Part shown: in pieces, positions 15,856 to 23,926 of the stretch | Layout of the letters: every line of letters starts with the position of its first letter | How positions within the stretch are numbered: position 1 is the first letter of the stretch | Assembly: GCA_017482385.1 (NCBI GenBank) | Contig: JAFUNI010000024.1 | Coordinates: forward strand, 1 to 64,000 | Direction: 5' to 3' | Length of the DNA stretch: 64,000 nucleotides | DNA from: Oscillospiraceae bacterium | Lineage (GTDB): Bacteria; Bacillota; Clostridia; Oscillospirales; Oscillospiraceae | Made by a program: the position numbers and the translations under genes | Notes under the pieces: generated by a model | The model's database searches: none | What the model was told of the DNA's origin: nothing | The model's input: only the letters and a program-made list of their open reading frames with translations

Positions 15856-17486
15856 GTTTTTCTTATCCCACCGCCAAAGGTAGAAAGTCCTTGGACGGCA
15901 TAAGCCTTTCCATAGAGAAAGGAGAATATATTGTCCTTTGCGGAAAGTCTGGCTGCGGTAAAACAACACTCCTGCGACAGCTGAAATCTGTACTGGCACC
16001 CCACGGGAAAAAAAACGGCGAGATACTGTTCAATGGAATACCTATCGAGAAAGTCAGCCAGCGGGATCAGTCTGCCAAAATCGGCTATGTGATGCAAAAT
16101 CCGGACGATCAGATCGTCACCGATAAGGTGTGGCACGAGCTGGCATTTGGTCTAGAAAGCCTTGGTTGTGACCAAAAGACAATGCGGGCCCGTGTTGCGG
16201 AAATGGCCTGCTATTTTGGTATTCAGGATTGGTTTCACAGAGATGTAGCCAATCTCTCCGGTGGTCAGAAACAACTTTTGAATCTGGCTTCCATTATGGC
16301 CATGCAGCCGGAAGTCTTGATCCTGGACGAGCCTACCAGCCAGTTAGACCCCATTGCGGCATCTGACTTTTTGAATACGGTACGGAAAATCAATATTGAA
16401 CTGGGCACTACCGTTATTATCACCGAGCATCGCTTGGAGGATATCTTCCCCTATGCAGACCGGGCCATCGTGATGGATGGCGGTAAGGTCATTGCCGATG
16501 ATACCCCCCGAAATATAGGTAAGCTTTTGTATGAGCAGAAGAATGATATGTTTGCGGCTATGCCTACCCCTGTCCGTGTGTTCTACGGCGCAGAAGGCAG
16601 CGGAGATTGCCCTCTGACTGTTCGCGAGGGCAGAACATGGCTCAGCAAAACCTATTCGGAACCCAAGGTAAACACCTTGCCGGTAGATGCGTTGGATGAA
16701 GAAATTGAGCATCCTGCTCTTTCTCTGAAAGAACTGTGGTTCCGGTACGAAAAGGATAGCCCGGATGTACTTCGAGGCGTATCTGCAGAAGTCCCCACAG
16801 GCACTCTGTACGCTATCGTGGGTGGCAACGGTGCAGGTAAGTCCACTACCTTAAAGGCGGTCTGCGGCGTTTGTAAGCCCTACCGGGGGAGCGTGAAGGT
16901 GTTCGGAAAGCCCATAGAAAAATACAAAGCTGCAGAACTGTTCGGCGGCTGCCTTGCTATGCTGCCCCAAGATCCCAAGAGCCTGTTCGTCAAGAAAACC
17001 GTCCGGGAAGATCTTTGTGAAATGACCAAGGACGAAAAGAAAATTGCTGAGATCGCCGCAGTTTGTGAAATTGAAGGTTTGCTTGACAGCCATCCCTATG
17101 ACCTGTCCGGCGGTGAGCAGCAGCGCTCCGCTTTGGCAAAGGTGCTTCTGACCAATCCGAAGCTCCTTTTGCTGGACGAGCCTACTAAGGGTATCGACAG
17201 CTTCTTTAAGGAAAAACTGGCAACCATCCTCTGTAAATTGAAGGAACAAGGCATTACCATCGTTATGGTCTCTCACGATGTGGAGTTTTGCGCGAAGTAT
17301 GCGGATATGGTATCCATGTTCTTTGACGGTCAGATGCTGACCACCGATACCCCGCGTCGTTTCTTCGGGAACAACAGCTTCTACACCACCGCCGCTAACC
17401 GCATGAGCCGCCATGTATTCTCTATGGCCGTCACTGCGGAAGATGTGGTGGAACTGTGCCGCCAGAATGTGGGGGCAGAGGTATGA
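15828..17486 (+). CDS. ECF transporter duplicated ATPase (EcfA1-EcfA2 fusion)
   Basis: A 552-residue protein with two ABC domains in one chain. The first has GKSGCGKTT, LSGGQKQLLN and VLILDEPTSQLD; the second has GGNGAGKST, LSGGEQQRSA and LLLLDEPTKGID. Both sites look competent. A linker of about 60 residues joins them near residues 240-300. AAGGAGG precedes the ATG at 15828. The gene overlaps the T component upstream and the S component downstream (ATGA), so subunits are translationally coupled. It energises uptake by the adjacent membrane subunits. Confidence 0.92.
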   Translation: MAHFQIKDLSFSYPTAKGRKSLDGISLSIEKGEYIVLCGKSGCGKTTLLRQLKSVLAPHGKKNGEILFNGIPIEKVSQRDQSAKIGYVMQNPDDQIVTDKVWHELAFGLESLGCDQKTMRARVAEMACYFGIQDWFHRDVANLSGGQKQLLNLASIMAMQPEVLILDEPTSQLDPIAASDFLNTVRKINIELGTTVIITEHRLEDIFPYADRAIVMDGGKVIADDTPRNIGKLLYEQKNDMFAAMPTPVRVFYGAEGSGDCPLTVREGRTWLSKTYSEPKVNTLPVDALDEEIEHPALSLKELWFRYEKDSPDVLRGVSAEVPTGTLYAIVGGNGAGKSTTLKAVCGVCKPYRGSVKVFGKPIEKYKAAELFGGCLAMLPQDPKSLFVKKTVREDLCEMTKDEKKIAEIAAVCEIEGLLDSHPYDLSGGEQQRSALAKVLLTNPKLLLLDEPTKGIDSFFKEKLATILCKLKEQGITIVMVSHDVEFCAKYADMVSMFFDGQMLTTDTPRRFFGNNSFYTTAANRMSRHVFSMAVTAEDVVELCRQNVGAEV

Positions 17487-18187
17487 AAAAGTCAAACATT
17501 GCGACTTTGATCGTATTTTTTCTGCTGATTCCTGTCACCTTGTTTTTTGGCAGCAAGTTGCCCGGCAGGGGTTACTACATCACGGGTACTGCTATCATTC
17601 TCGAACTGATGATTCCTTTCTTTATGGCCTTTGAGGGGAAAAAACCCCAGGCCAGAGAATTGGTTGTTATTGCGGTGATGTGTGCCATTGCTATCGCGGC
17701 CCGTGTTGCAATTCCTATTCCCAATTTCAAGGCAATCTTTGCTGTTATTATGCTCAGCGGCATTGCTTTCGGCCCGGAGGCCGGCTTTATGGTTGGCGCG
17801 ATTTCTGCCTTTGCCAGTAACTTCTTCTATGGTCAAGGTCCGTACACGCCCTGGCAGATGATGGCTTACGGAGCAGGCGGTATGCTGGCAGGCTTCTGCT
17901 TTGCCAAGGGCAGACTCCCCAAAAAACCGCTTACCATGGCAGTATTCGGCTTTTTAGCGGTGGTTCTGTGGGTAGGCCCTCTGCTGGATACCTCCAGTGT
18001 GTTCCTAATGCTGTCTGACATCAACTGGAACTCCTTGCTGCTGACTTACGGTGCAGGTTTGTCAGTGAATATTAGTCAGGCTGCCTGCACTGTGCTGATA
18101 ATGCTGCTTTTCGGCAGGCCGCTCCTTGATAAGCTGGACCGAATCAAGGTTAAGTACGGCATGATGGAGGACGAAAATGGGCTTTGA
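17483..18187 (+). CDS. ECF transporter S component, probably corrinoid-specific
   Basis: A 234-residue membrane protein with about six helices. IAARVAIPIPNFKA and FMVGAISAFASNFFYGQGPYTPWQM are typical of the substrate-binding S subunits of ECF importers. The ATG at 17483 overlaps the stop of the ATPase gene; an earlier in-frame start lies inside that gene without a ribosome-binding site. Corrinoid specificity is inferred from the two cobalamin riboswitches and the cob genes downstream, since S-component families cannot be assigned a ligand by these motifs alone. Confidence 0.82.
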   Translation: MKKSNIATLIVFFLLIPVTLFFGSKLPGRGYYITGTAIILELMIPFFMAFEGKKPQARELVVIAVMCAIAIAARVAIPIPNFKAIFAVIMLSGIAFGPEAGFMVGAISAFASNFFYGQGPYTPWQMMAYGAGGMLAGFCFAKGRLPKKPLTMAVFGFLAVVLWVGPLLDTSSVFLMLSDINWNSLLLTYGAGLSVNISQAACTVLIMLLFGRPLLDKLDRIKVKYGMMEDENGL

Positions 18188-19058
18188 GAGATGCCATCCC
18201 GCGGTGAATTTCATTTACTTCACTACCGTGATTGCCGGGATGATCGTGTTTCAGCATCCGATTTTCCTGCTTATATCGTTTGTGTGTGCTTTTATTTACA
18301 GCATCAAACGAAACGGTTGGAAAGCATTGATATTTAATGCCGTGCTGTTGCCGTGCGTTGTTGCCTTTGCTCTTTACTACAGCAGCTACACCCATTTTGG
18401 CGTGACAGTGCTGCAGCAGAATATGATTGGCAACAATATGACTCTGGAAAGCCTTGTGTACGGCTTTGTGCTGGGTATCGTGGTTGCTGGTGTGCTGATC
18501 TGGTTTTCCTGCGTGTACTCCGTGTTCACCACGGACAAAGTGGTGTACCTTTTTGGAAAGGTCAGCCCCCGGCTGAGCCTGTTTCTTGCGATCATTCTAC
18601 GTATGGTGCCCCGCATCAAGAAGGAAGCAAAGCGAATCAACACCGCACAGCAAGGAATCGGCAGAGGTGCAAACCAAGGAAATCTGTGGCAGCGAATAAG
18701 AAACTGCATCCGAATCTTCTCCATGTTGATCACCTGGACCATTGATTCGCTGACAACTGCTTCAGAATCTATGCGCAGCCGTGGAAGCTCGCTGCGGGGC
18801 AGAAAGGCTTTTTCTATCTATCGTTTTGACAACCGGGACCGGGCTTATGTGGTTGGCAACTTTGCATGCTTGACCGTAATTTTTATGGCGGTGATGCTAA
18901 AGCAGACGGATATTATCTACGATCCCCGGATCATTATGATGCCGGTGACCACTATGTCCTATGTGTTTTATGCCGGTTATGCCGTCTTTTGTCTGATGCC
19001 CCTTGGCTTGGAACTGTGGACGGAATATCGCTTTAAGAAAGCAAGGAGAGCACTGTGA
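18177..19058 (+). CDS. ECF transporter T component (EcfT), second copy
   Basis: A 293-residue membrane protein paralogous to the T component at 14980: both open with CHPAVNF, both have the cytoplasmic coupling segment (here ASESMRSRGSSLRGRKA) and both end in a helix pair. It overlaps the S gene by 11 bases and the next gene by 4. Having two T subunits with one fused ATPase and one S subunit is unusual. It may make a T1/T2 heteromer, or serve a second S component elsewhere. Confidence 0.86.
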   Translation: MGFERCHPAVNFIYFTTVIAGMIVFQHPIFLLISFVCAFIYSIKRNGWKALIFNAVLLPCVVAFALYYSSYTHFGVTVLQQNMIGNNMTLESLVYGFVLGIVVAGVLIWFSCVYSVFTTDKVVYLFGKVSPRLSLFLAIILRMVPRIKKEAKRINTAQQGIGRGANQGNLWQRIRNCIRIFSMLITWTIDSLTTASESMRSRGSSLRGRKAFSIYRFDNRDRAYVVGNFACLTVIFMAVMLKQTDIIYDPRIIMMPVTTMSYVFYAGYAVFCLMPLGLELWTEYRFKKARRAL

Positions 19059-19804
19059 GAAGAGAGAAAATCTATATTTCTACCATTTCTACCGATGCGG
19101 TACGGGTCGCAAAGGAATATGGCCTTGGCCTGGAGATCGCTGAATACTGCACCGCCTGGAATATGGATGAGAAATTTGCCGGTGTGGATGGTGTGGTCAA
19201 AAAGAAGTTGGAGGGCATTTCCGAAAGCCTGCTCCACGCACCCTATAATGAACTGTTTCCCTGCGCCATTGATAAAAAAGCCAGGGAGTTGGCAGCCTAC
19301 CGCTACCGGCAGGCAATTGACCTGGCCAAACGATATGGCGCAAAGAAAGTCATAATCCACGGCGGTTATAATCCCAGTATCTATTTTCCGGTTTGGTATG
19401 TGGAGCAATCCATAGCGTTTTGGAAGGCTTTTCTGGAAGAAGATCCCGGTGTGGAGATTGTACTGGAAAATGTTTTGGAGGACGACCCGCAGTGGCTGCT
19501 GGATATCGTAAAGAGTGTGGATGATCCGCGCCTTCGGCTTTGTCTGGATATCGGTCATGTGAATGCCTATTCGGCGTTGCCGGTAATGGACTGGCTGGAA
19601 ATGTGGGCACCTTATATTTCCCATTTCCACATCCACAACAACGATGGCTCCCGGGATCAGCATAACGCATTGACTGACGGCACGATTCCTATGGAGCAGC
19701 TGCTTAGCCGTGCACAAGAGCTTTGTCCGGAGGCAACCTACACGTTGGAGCTAATGAAAGATAAGCCCTCTGTAGAGTGGCTGGCAGAAAATAATTGGAT
19801 TTGA
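19055..19804 (+). CDS. Xylose-isomerase-like TIM barrel, probable CbiR-type cobamide hydrolase
   Basis: A 249-residue protein of the AP-endonuclease-2/xylose-isomerase barrel superfamily. Likely metal ligands are the Glu in VLENV, Asp and His in LCLDIGHVNAY, His in HFHIHNND and Glu in TLELMKD. It starts at a GTG overlapping the EcfT stop, after AAGGAG. CbiR, a barrel enzyme of this superfamily described in Akkermansia, hydrolyses cobamides so the lower ligand can be exchanged, and it occurs with cobT, cobS and cobU. The same neighbourhood here makes CbiR the best assignment, but it is inferred from context and fold. Confidence 0.68.
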   Translation: MRREKIYISTISTDAVRVAKEYGLGLEIAEYCTAWNMDEKFAGVDGVVKKKLEGISESLLHAPYNELFPCAIDKKARELAAYRYRQAIDLAKRYGAKKVIIHGGYNPSIYFPVWYVEQSIAFWKAFLEEDPGVEIVLENVLEDDPQWLLDIVKSVDDPRLRLCLDIGHVNAYSALPVMDWLEMWAPYISHFHIHNNDGSRDQHNALTDGTIPMEQLLSRAQELCPEATYTLELMKDKPSVEWLAENNWI

Positions 19805-19816
19805 GGCGCTTTGTAT

Positions 19817-20905
19817 ATGACTCTTCAAGATTATATTTCAGTGGTTTCGCCGCTGAATGATACAGCTATGGCTGCTGCCCGTGAGCGGCAGGCGCAGCTT
19901 GCAAAACCTCCAGGCTCTTTGGGGCGGTTGGAGGATCTCAGTATTCAGCTTGCCGGCATTACCGGAAAAGTGCATAACAAAATTGAAAAGAAGCAGCTTC
20001 TGGTATTTGCCGCTGATAATGGTGTGGTAGCAGAGGGCGTGTCTTCTGCGCCCCAGAGCGTGACACTGATGCAGACCATCAATCTGACCCGGCATAAGAC
20101 CGGCGCATCTACGCTTTGCAAGCATTTCGGCTGCAACATCACTGTCTGCGATGTAGGTGTGAATGCCGACATCAAAGAACCCAAGGTGTTGAACAAGAAG
20201 ATCGCCTATGGAACGCAGAACATCGCAAAAGGCCCTGCCATGACCAGGGAGCAGGCAATGCAGGCAATTATTACCGGTATAGAACTTGTTCAAAATACCG
20301 ATGCGGATGTGATCGGCATTGGCGAAATGGGTATCGGTAATACAACAACCTCTTCCGCTGTTCTTGCCGTTTTGCTGGATGCGGATGTGGAAGCAGTCAC
20401 CGGGCGGGGCGGCGGTATCACGGATCAGAGCTTCCTGAAAAAGAAACAGGTCATCAAAACCGCTATCGATGTGAATAAGCCCGACAAAAATGATGTGTTC
20501 GATGTACTGGCAAAGGTGGGCGGTTTCGATATTGCCGCTATGTGCGGAGCCTTTATCGGTGCAGCGGCGACCCGTCGCCCGGTGGTGATCGATGGCTTTA
20601 TTTCTGCGGTGGCGGCGCTGTGTGCCAATAAGCTTTGCCCAAATAGCACTGCCTACTTTATTCCCAGCCACGCATCTTATGAGATTGGCTACAAGTTGGC
20701 AATGGATGCTATGAGCTTGCAGCCTCTCTTCCTGCTGGGCATGCGATTAGGTGAAGGCAGCGGTTGCCCGTTGGCGTTTGAGATTCTGGATGCCGCCTGT
20801 GCTATACTCAACGATATGGCAACCTTTGACCAGGCCGGCATTGATGACGGTTACTTAGACGAGATCCGCAAGGGCGACAAGTTCACCGTGGAGGGCAAGG
20901 CATGA
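19817..20905 (+). CDS. cobT: Nicotinate-nucleotide--dimethylbenzimidazole phosphoribosyltransferase
   Basis: A 362-residue enzyme that activates the lower ligand base to alpha-ribazole phosphate. The N-terminal KPPGSLGRLEDL, the central GIGEMGIGNTT, the GRGGGITD segment and the late GEGSGCPLAF (containing the catalytic Glu) are CobT signatures. I prefer the ATG at 19817, with GAGG ten bases upstream, over a TTG two codons earlier. It lies 12 bases after the CbiR-like gene and overlaps cobU by 4 bases. Confidence 0.95.
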   Translation: MTLQDYISVVSPLNDTAMAAARERQAQLAKPPGSLGRLEDLSIQLAGITGKVHNKIEKKQLLVFAADNGVVAEGVSSAPQSVTLMQTINLTRHKTGASTLCKHFGCNITVCDVGVNADIKEPKVLNKKIAYGTQNIAKGPAMTREQAMQAIITGIELVQNTDADVIGIGEMGIGNTTTSSAVLAVLLDADVEAVTGRGGGITDQSFLKKKQVIKTAIDVNKPDKNDVFDVLAKVGGFDIAAMCGAFIGAAATRRPVVIDGFISAVAALCANKLCPNSTAYFIPSHASYEIGYKLAMDAMSLQPLFLLGMRLGEGSGCPLAFEILDAACAILNDMATFDQAGIDDGYLDEIRKGDKFTVEGKA

Positions 20906-21447
20906 CGTATTTTATCTCCGGCGGTGCCAAAAACGGAAAATCCACCTTAGCTCAGGATTTAGCAGTTGCACTCGCGGGTGGTGGCAAGCATTACTATGTG
21001 GCAACTATGATCTCCACAGGAAGTGAGGATGATGACCGCATCCGCCGGCATATTGCTGACCGGGACAGTATGGGGTTTGAAACGGTGGAGTGTTTCCGTA
21101 ATATTATGGATTGCTTGAAAATTGCCGACAGTGGTGGTGTGTTTTTGGTGGACAGTGTCACCGCCTTGATTCAAAATTCTCTGTTTCCGGTGGAGAAGAA
21201 CTACGAAATGGACCTGCCTGCAGCAAACCGTTGCGCTGATGAACTGGTGGAATTTGCCCACACAGTCCGTCATGCGGTGTTTGTCAGTGATTATATTTAT
21301 TCCGATGCGGAAGCGTTCTCCGAAAGTACGGAAATGTACCGCAAGTGCCTGGCGGATATCGACCGCCGCTTAGCGAAAGTCTGCGATACGGTTATCGAAG
21401 TGTCTGCCGGGCAGTTTATTATCCACAAAGGGGATCTGCGTATATGA
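20902..21447 (+). CDS. cobU: Adenosylcobinamide kinase/guanylyltransferase
   Basis: A 181-residue bifunctional enzyme that phosphorylates and guanylylates adenosylcobinamide. Walker A reads GGAKNGKST, and the guanylylated His is expected in IRRHIADR. VFLVDSVTALIQN is the Walker B region. Both ends overlap neighbours by ATGA (cobT before, cobS after), so it is tightly coupled. Length is normal for CobU. Confidence 0.93.
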   Translation: MTYFISGGAKNGKSTLAQDLAVALAGGGKHYYVATMISTGSEDDDRIRRHIADRDSMGFETVECFRNIMDCLKIADSGGVFLVDSVTALIQNSLFPVEKNYEMDLPAANRCADELVEFAHTVRHAVFVSDYIYSDAEAFSESTEMYRKCLADIDRRLAKVCDTVIEVSAGQFIIHKGDLRI

Positions 21448-22181
21448 AGAAATACTTACATGCCTTTGTGATGTGTCAGAGCATGTTCTGTGCCATCCCT
21501 GCACCGCAGGCTTGGGATGAGAAGGCAAAGGACAAAATGCTTCTGTTCCTGCCGGTTGTAGGGTTAGAAATCGGCTTGATTTGGGCAGCCATTGCTTGGG
21601 CTTGCAACCGACTGAATCTCCCTGTAATGGTGACGGCGCTGATTCTTGCCGCGTATCCTTACATTGTCACCGGCTTTTTGCATCTGGACGGCTTTATGGA
21701 TGTAACCGATGCGGTGAAAAGCTGGCGGGATTTGGAGCGCAGAAGAGAGATTTTAAAAGACTCTCATGTTGGCAGCTTTGCAGTGATCGGTATCGCTTTG
21801 CTGATGCTTACACAGTTTGCGCTTTTTGCATCCGTGCCTGCGGAAGCAAACTTTTTGATTCTGATCTTTATTCCGGCAGTGAGCCGGTGCTGCTCGTCCT
21901 TGGCCGTGACAGGACTAAAGCCTATGTCGACCAGTCAGTATGCAGACCAAAAGAAACCAAAAACCCACATAGTCGTATTGAGTGTCATGCTCTGCATCTT
22001 CCTGGCAACAGGCTTTCTACTCTGTGGCAAGTACGGATTTGCACTTGTTGGCTGTTTGGTCGGATACGGACTTACCCTGCTGCGTGCTTACAAATCACTG
22101 GACGGCATGAACGGCGATATTTCCGGCTATTGCCTGACCATTGGTGAACTGTACGCCGTGGCTGTCTATGCGCTGGTTTAG
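21444..22181 (+). CDS. cobS: Adenosylcobinamide-GDP ribazoletransferase (cobalamin synthase)
   Basis: A 245-residue polytopic membrane enzyme that joins activated cobinamide to alpha-ribazole. The metal-binding motif DGFMDVTDAVKSW follows the third helix, as in CobS (DGxxDxxDG type; here the last Gly is Ala). LHAFVMCQSMFCAIPAP is the typical N-terminus. The ATG at 21444 overlaps the cobU stop; a longer frame starting inside cobU is rejected. It is followed after 9 bases by a short CobU-like gene. Confidence 0.93.
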   Translation: MKKYLHAFVMCQSMFCAIPAPQAWDEKAKDKMLLFLPVVGLEIGLIWAAIAWACNRLNLPVMVTALILAAYPYIVTGFLHLDGFMDVTDAVKSWRDLERRREILKDSHVGSFAVIGIALLMLTQFALFASVPAEANFLILIFIPAVSRCCSSLAVTGLKPMSTSQYADQKKPKTHIVVLSVMLCIFLATGFLLCGKYGFALVGCLVGYGLTLLRAYKSLDGMNGDISGYCLTIGELYAVAVYALV

Positions 22182-22190
22182 GAGGTAACT

Positions 22191-22553
22191 ATGATCTTAA
22201 TCATCGGCGGAGCTTATCAAGGCAAGCTGACATTTGCAAAGGAAACGCTTGGCATCACGGATGGGGATGTTTACACCTGTGATACCGGAGAAATCGATTT
22301 TTCAAAGCGGTGCATCTATAAGATTGAAGAATTTACTGCCCGGCATGATGATCCCATTGGATATTTTGAATCCCACCGGGAAGATTGGCAGGATAGTATT
22401 CTGATCCTGCAGGATATCTTTTGCGGCGTTGTTCCAATGGGAGCGGAGAATCGGGCATGGCGACAAAAAACCGGGAGACTGGCACAGTATCTGAGCAAGG
22501 AAGCGCAGCAGGTAAGCCGGATCTTCTGCGGATTGGAGCAGAGACTAAAATGA
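22191..22553 (+). CDS. Short CobU-like P-loop protein
   Basis: A 120-residue protein opening with ILIIGGAYQGKLTFAKE, which resembles the CobU N-terminus (GGxxxGKSxxAE) but has Leu-Thr after the Lys. LILQDIFCGVVPMGAENRAWR resembles the C-terminal CobU segment where a similar motif precedes the base-binding region. It is 60 residues shorter than the full CobU at 20902 and lacks the His region. GGAGG precedes the ATG, and it overlaps cobC by 4 bases. It may be a divergent cobinamide kinase subunit or a regulatory paralogue; function is not established. Confidence 0.7.
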   Translation: MILIIGGAYQGKLTFAKETLGITDGDVYTCDTGEIDFSKRCIYKIEEFTARHDDPIGYFESHREDWQDSILILQDIFCGVVPMGAENRAWRQKTGRLAQYLSKEAQQVSRIFCGLEQRLK

Positions 22554-23089
22554 CCATCTATCTGATTCGCCACGGCAAAACAAGTGCCAACGAAAAGCAC
22601 CTCTACTGTGGCAGTACCGACCTGCCCTTGTCCGTTGCAGGCAGACAAGAATTACAGAATATTCGGTATGACATTAAAAATGTCCGTTTCATTACCAGCG
22701 GCATGAAACGGACAGATGAAACTATGCGTATTCTATTTGGTGATGCTCCCTATAAAATCGATTCCCGGTTTCGGGAAGTGGACTTCGGCATTTTTGAAAT
22801 GCACAGCTACGATCAGTTGAAAGACACACCGGAGTACCAAGCGTGGCTTGCCGGAGATAACGAATCCAATGTTCCTCCAGAGGGCGAAAGTGGAAAACAG
22901 ATGAAGAAGCGTGTCTTGTCTGCATTCTCTGAAATCAAGGAAGATACTTGCATCATTGCCCACGGTGGCGTGATCGCTACCATCATGGAGCATTTATTCC
23001 CAGAGGAAAACAAGAACCGCTATGAATGGCAACCAAAACCAGGATGCGGCTATACTGTAACACAGCACGACTACAGAACGTTGAAATAA
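22550..23089 (+). CDS. cobC: Alpha-ribazole phosphatase-type histidine phosphatase
   Basis: A 179-residue histidine phosphatase. LIRHGKTSANEKHLYCGSTDLPLS carries the catalytic RHG, and IIAHGGVIATI the second catalytic His. REVDFGIFEM matches the family's Glu region. In this operon it should dephosphorylate alpha-ribazole phosphate or adenosylcobalamin phosphate. The ATG overlaps the short CobU-like gene; an upstream start in the same frame lies within that gene. It is the last gene of the locus, with a terminator at 23118-23146. Confidence 0.88.
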   Translation: MTIYLIRHGKTSANEKHLYCGSTDLPLSVAGRQELQNIRYDIKNVRFITSGMKRTDETMRILFGDAPYKIDSRFREVDFGIFEMHSYDQLKDTPEYQAWLAGDNESNVPPEGESGKQMKKRVLSAFSEIKEDTCIIAHGGVIATIMEHLFPEENKNRYEWQPKPGCGYTVTQHDYRTLK

Positions 23090-23117
23090 TCAAAAAACAA
23101 ATATCTTCTGAACGACG

Positions 23118-23146
23118 AATCCCCAGCCGATATGGCTGGGGATTTT
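23118..23146 (+). terminator. Terminator of the cobamide operon
   Basis: ATCCCCAGCC and GGCTGGGGAT form a 10-bp stem with GATAT loop, followed by TTTT, 30 bases after the cobC stop. Confidence 0.8.
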
Positions 23147-23200
23147 GCATATGCACACATATGGTTTTAGAAAATTAGCATTTTGGCGCAATATTGGGAA

Positions 23201-23398
23201 TCAAAAATTTTTAGATGCCTTATCGCGTTCCATTGTTTCTGTAATTGCACGACGAATAAAATCGCTAAGCGATTCATTGGTTGCTTTTACATGCTCAGCA
23301 ATAGCAAGCTTCTCTTCCGGAGATACACGTGCCTGTAAATATTCTTGCTTTTCGCGATACTTCTTACGGGCACGAATTTGTGCTTCAGTTGGGGACAT
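23201..23398 (-). CDS. Small ribbon-helix-helix-like protein
   Basis: A 65-residue basic protein with RKKYREKQEYLQARVSPEEK, then helices with NESLSDFIRRAITETMERD, the usual arrangement of Arc/CopG-type DNA-binding proteins. Such genes are common on mobile elements. I start at the ATG at 23398, after GAGGTG, rather than at a GTG three codons earlier. It is a lone leftward gene between the cobamide terminator and repeat copy A, and no toxin partner is seen. Confidence 0.65.
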   Translation of the reverse strand: MSPTEAQIRARKKYREKQEYLQARVSPEEKLAIAEHVKATNESLSDFIRRAITETMERDKASKNF

Positions 23399-23442
23399 TC
23401 TTCTCACCTCGATTATTAGTATACCATAGGTACAAGCAAAAC

Positions 23443-23672
23443 ATTAGTAGAATAAAAAATATTCTCTTAGACACAATTAATAATCCTATAGCAGCATACA
23501 TAAAAAGTTGTCCGTTTAGCCTAATCCCCAAGCCTGTTGGCACAATTGAGTGGGGATAAGTATAAAAAATGCCCTCTGCGAGTAAACGCAGAAGGCATAT
23601 TTTTATGAGGTTAGAGAATAGCCCAAATTGTTCCTTTGGGAATGATTTGGGTTGTTCTTTAACAACAGGTAT
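23443..23672 (+). repeat. Tandem repeat copy A with guaA-like 3' end and hairpin
   Basis: About 230 bases nearly identical to copy B, which begins 254 bases later. The order is an A/T-rich 80 bases, then codons reading PKPVGTIEWG and a stop (like the guaA C-terminus), then a GCC(C)TCTGCG...CGCAGA(A)GGC hairpin, then AAATTGTTCCTTTGGGAATGATTT. A and B together with their flanks fill the gene-free stretch 23399-23924. Confidence 0.88.
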
Positions 23673-23696
23673 CATAGTAGAACATTACTTATTCCC

Positions 23697-23926
23697 ATTA
23701 GTAGAATAAAAAATATTCTCTTAGACACAATTAATAATCCTATAGCGGCATACATAAAAAGTTGTCCGTTTAGCCTAATCCCCAAGCCCACCGGCACTAT
23801 TGAGTGGGGATAAGTATAAAAAATGCCCTCTGCGAGTAAACGCAGAAGGCATATTTTTATTGGGTTAGAGAATAGCCAAAATTGTTCCTTTGGGAATGAT
23901 TTGGTTTGTTCTTTGATAACAGGGTC
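23697..23926 (+). repeat. Tandem repeat copy B, abutting guaA
   Basis: The second copy differs from copy A at a handful of positions, and its guaA-like core (CCCAAGCCCACCGGCAC) is closer to the real guaA 3' end than that of copy A. It ends at the stop codon of guaA, which reads in from the opposite strand. Its hairpin may serve as the guaA terminator. Confidence 0.88.

Noticed and set aside
23329-23559. A 76-codon frame ending in PKPVGTIEWG, as a guaA pseudogene
   Set aside because: Only the last dozen or so codons resemble GuaA; the upstream part is antisense to the RHH gene and A/T-rich repeat. It is better explained as an attachment-site-like repeat.
5795-23926. The 18-kb segment between the repeats as an integrative element
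   Set aside because: There is no integrase, relaxase or replication gene, the contents are metabolic, and the repeat copies are inverted rather than direct.
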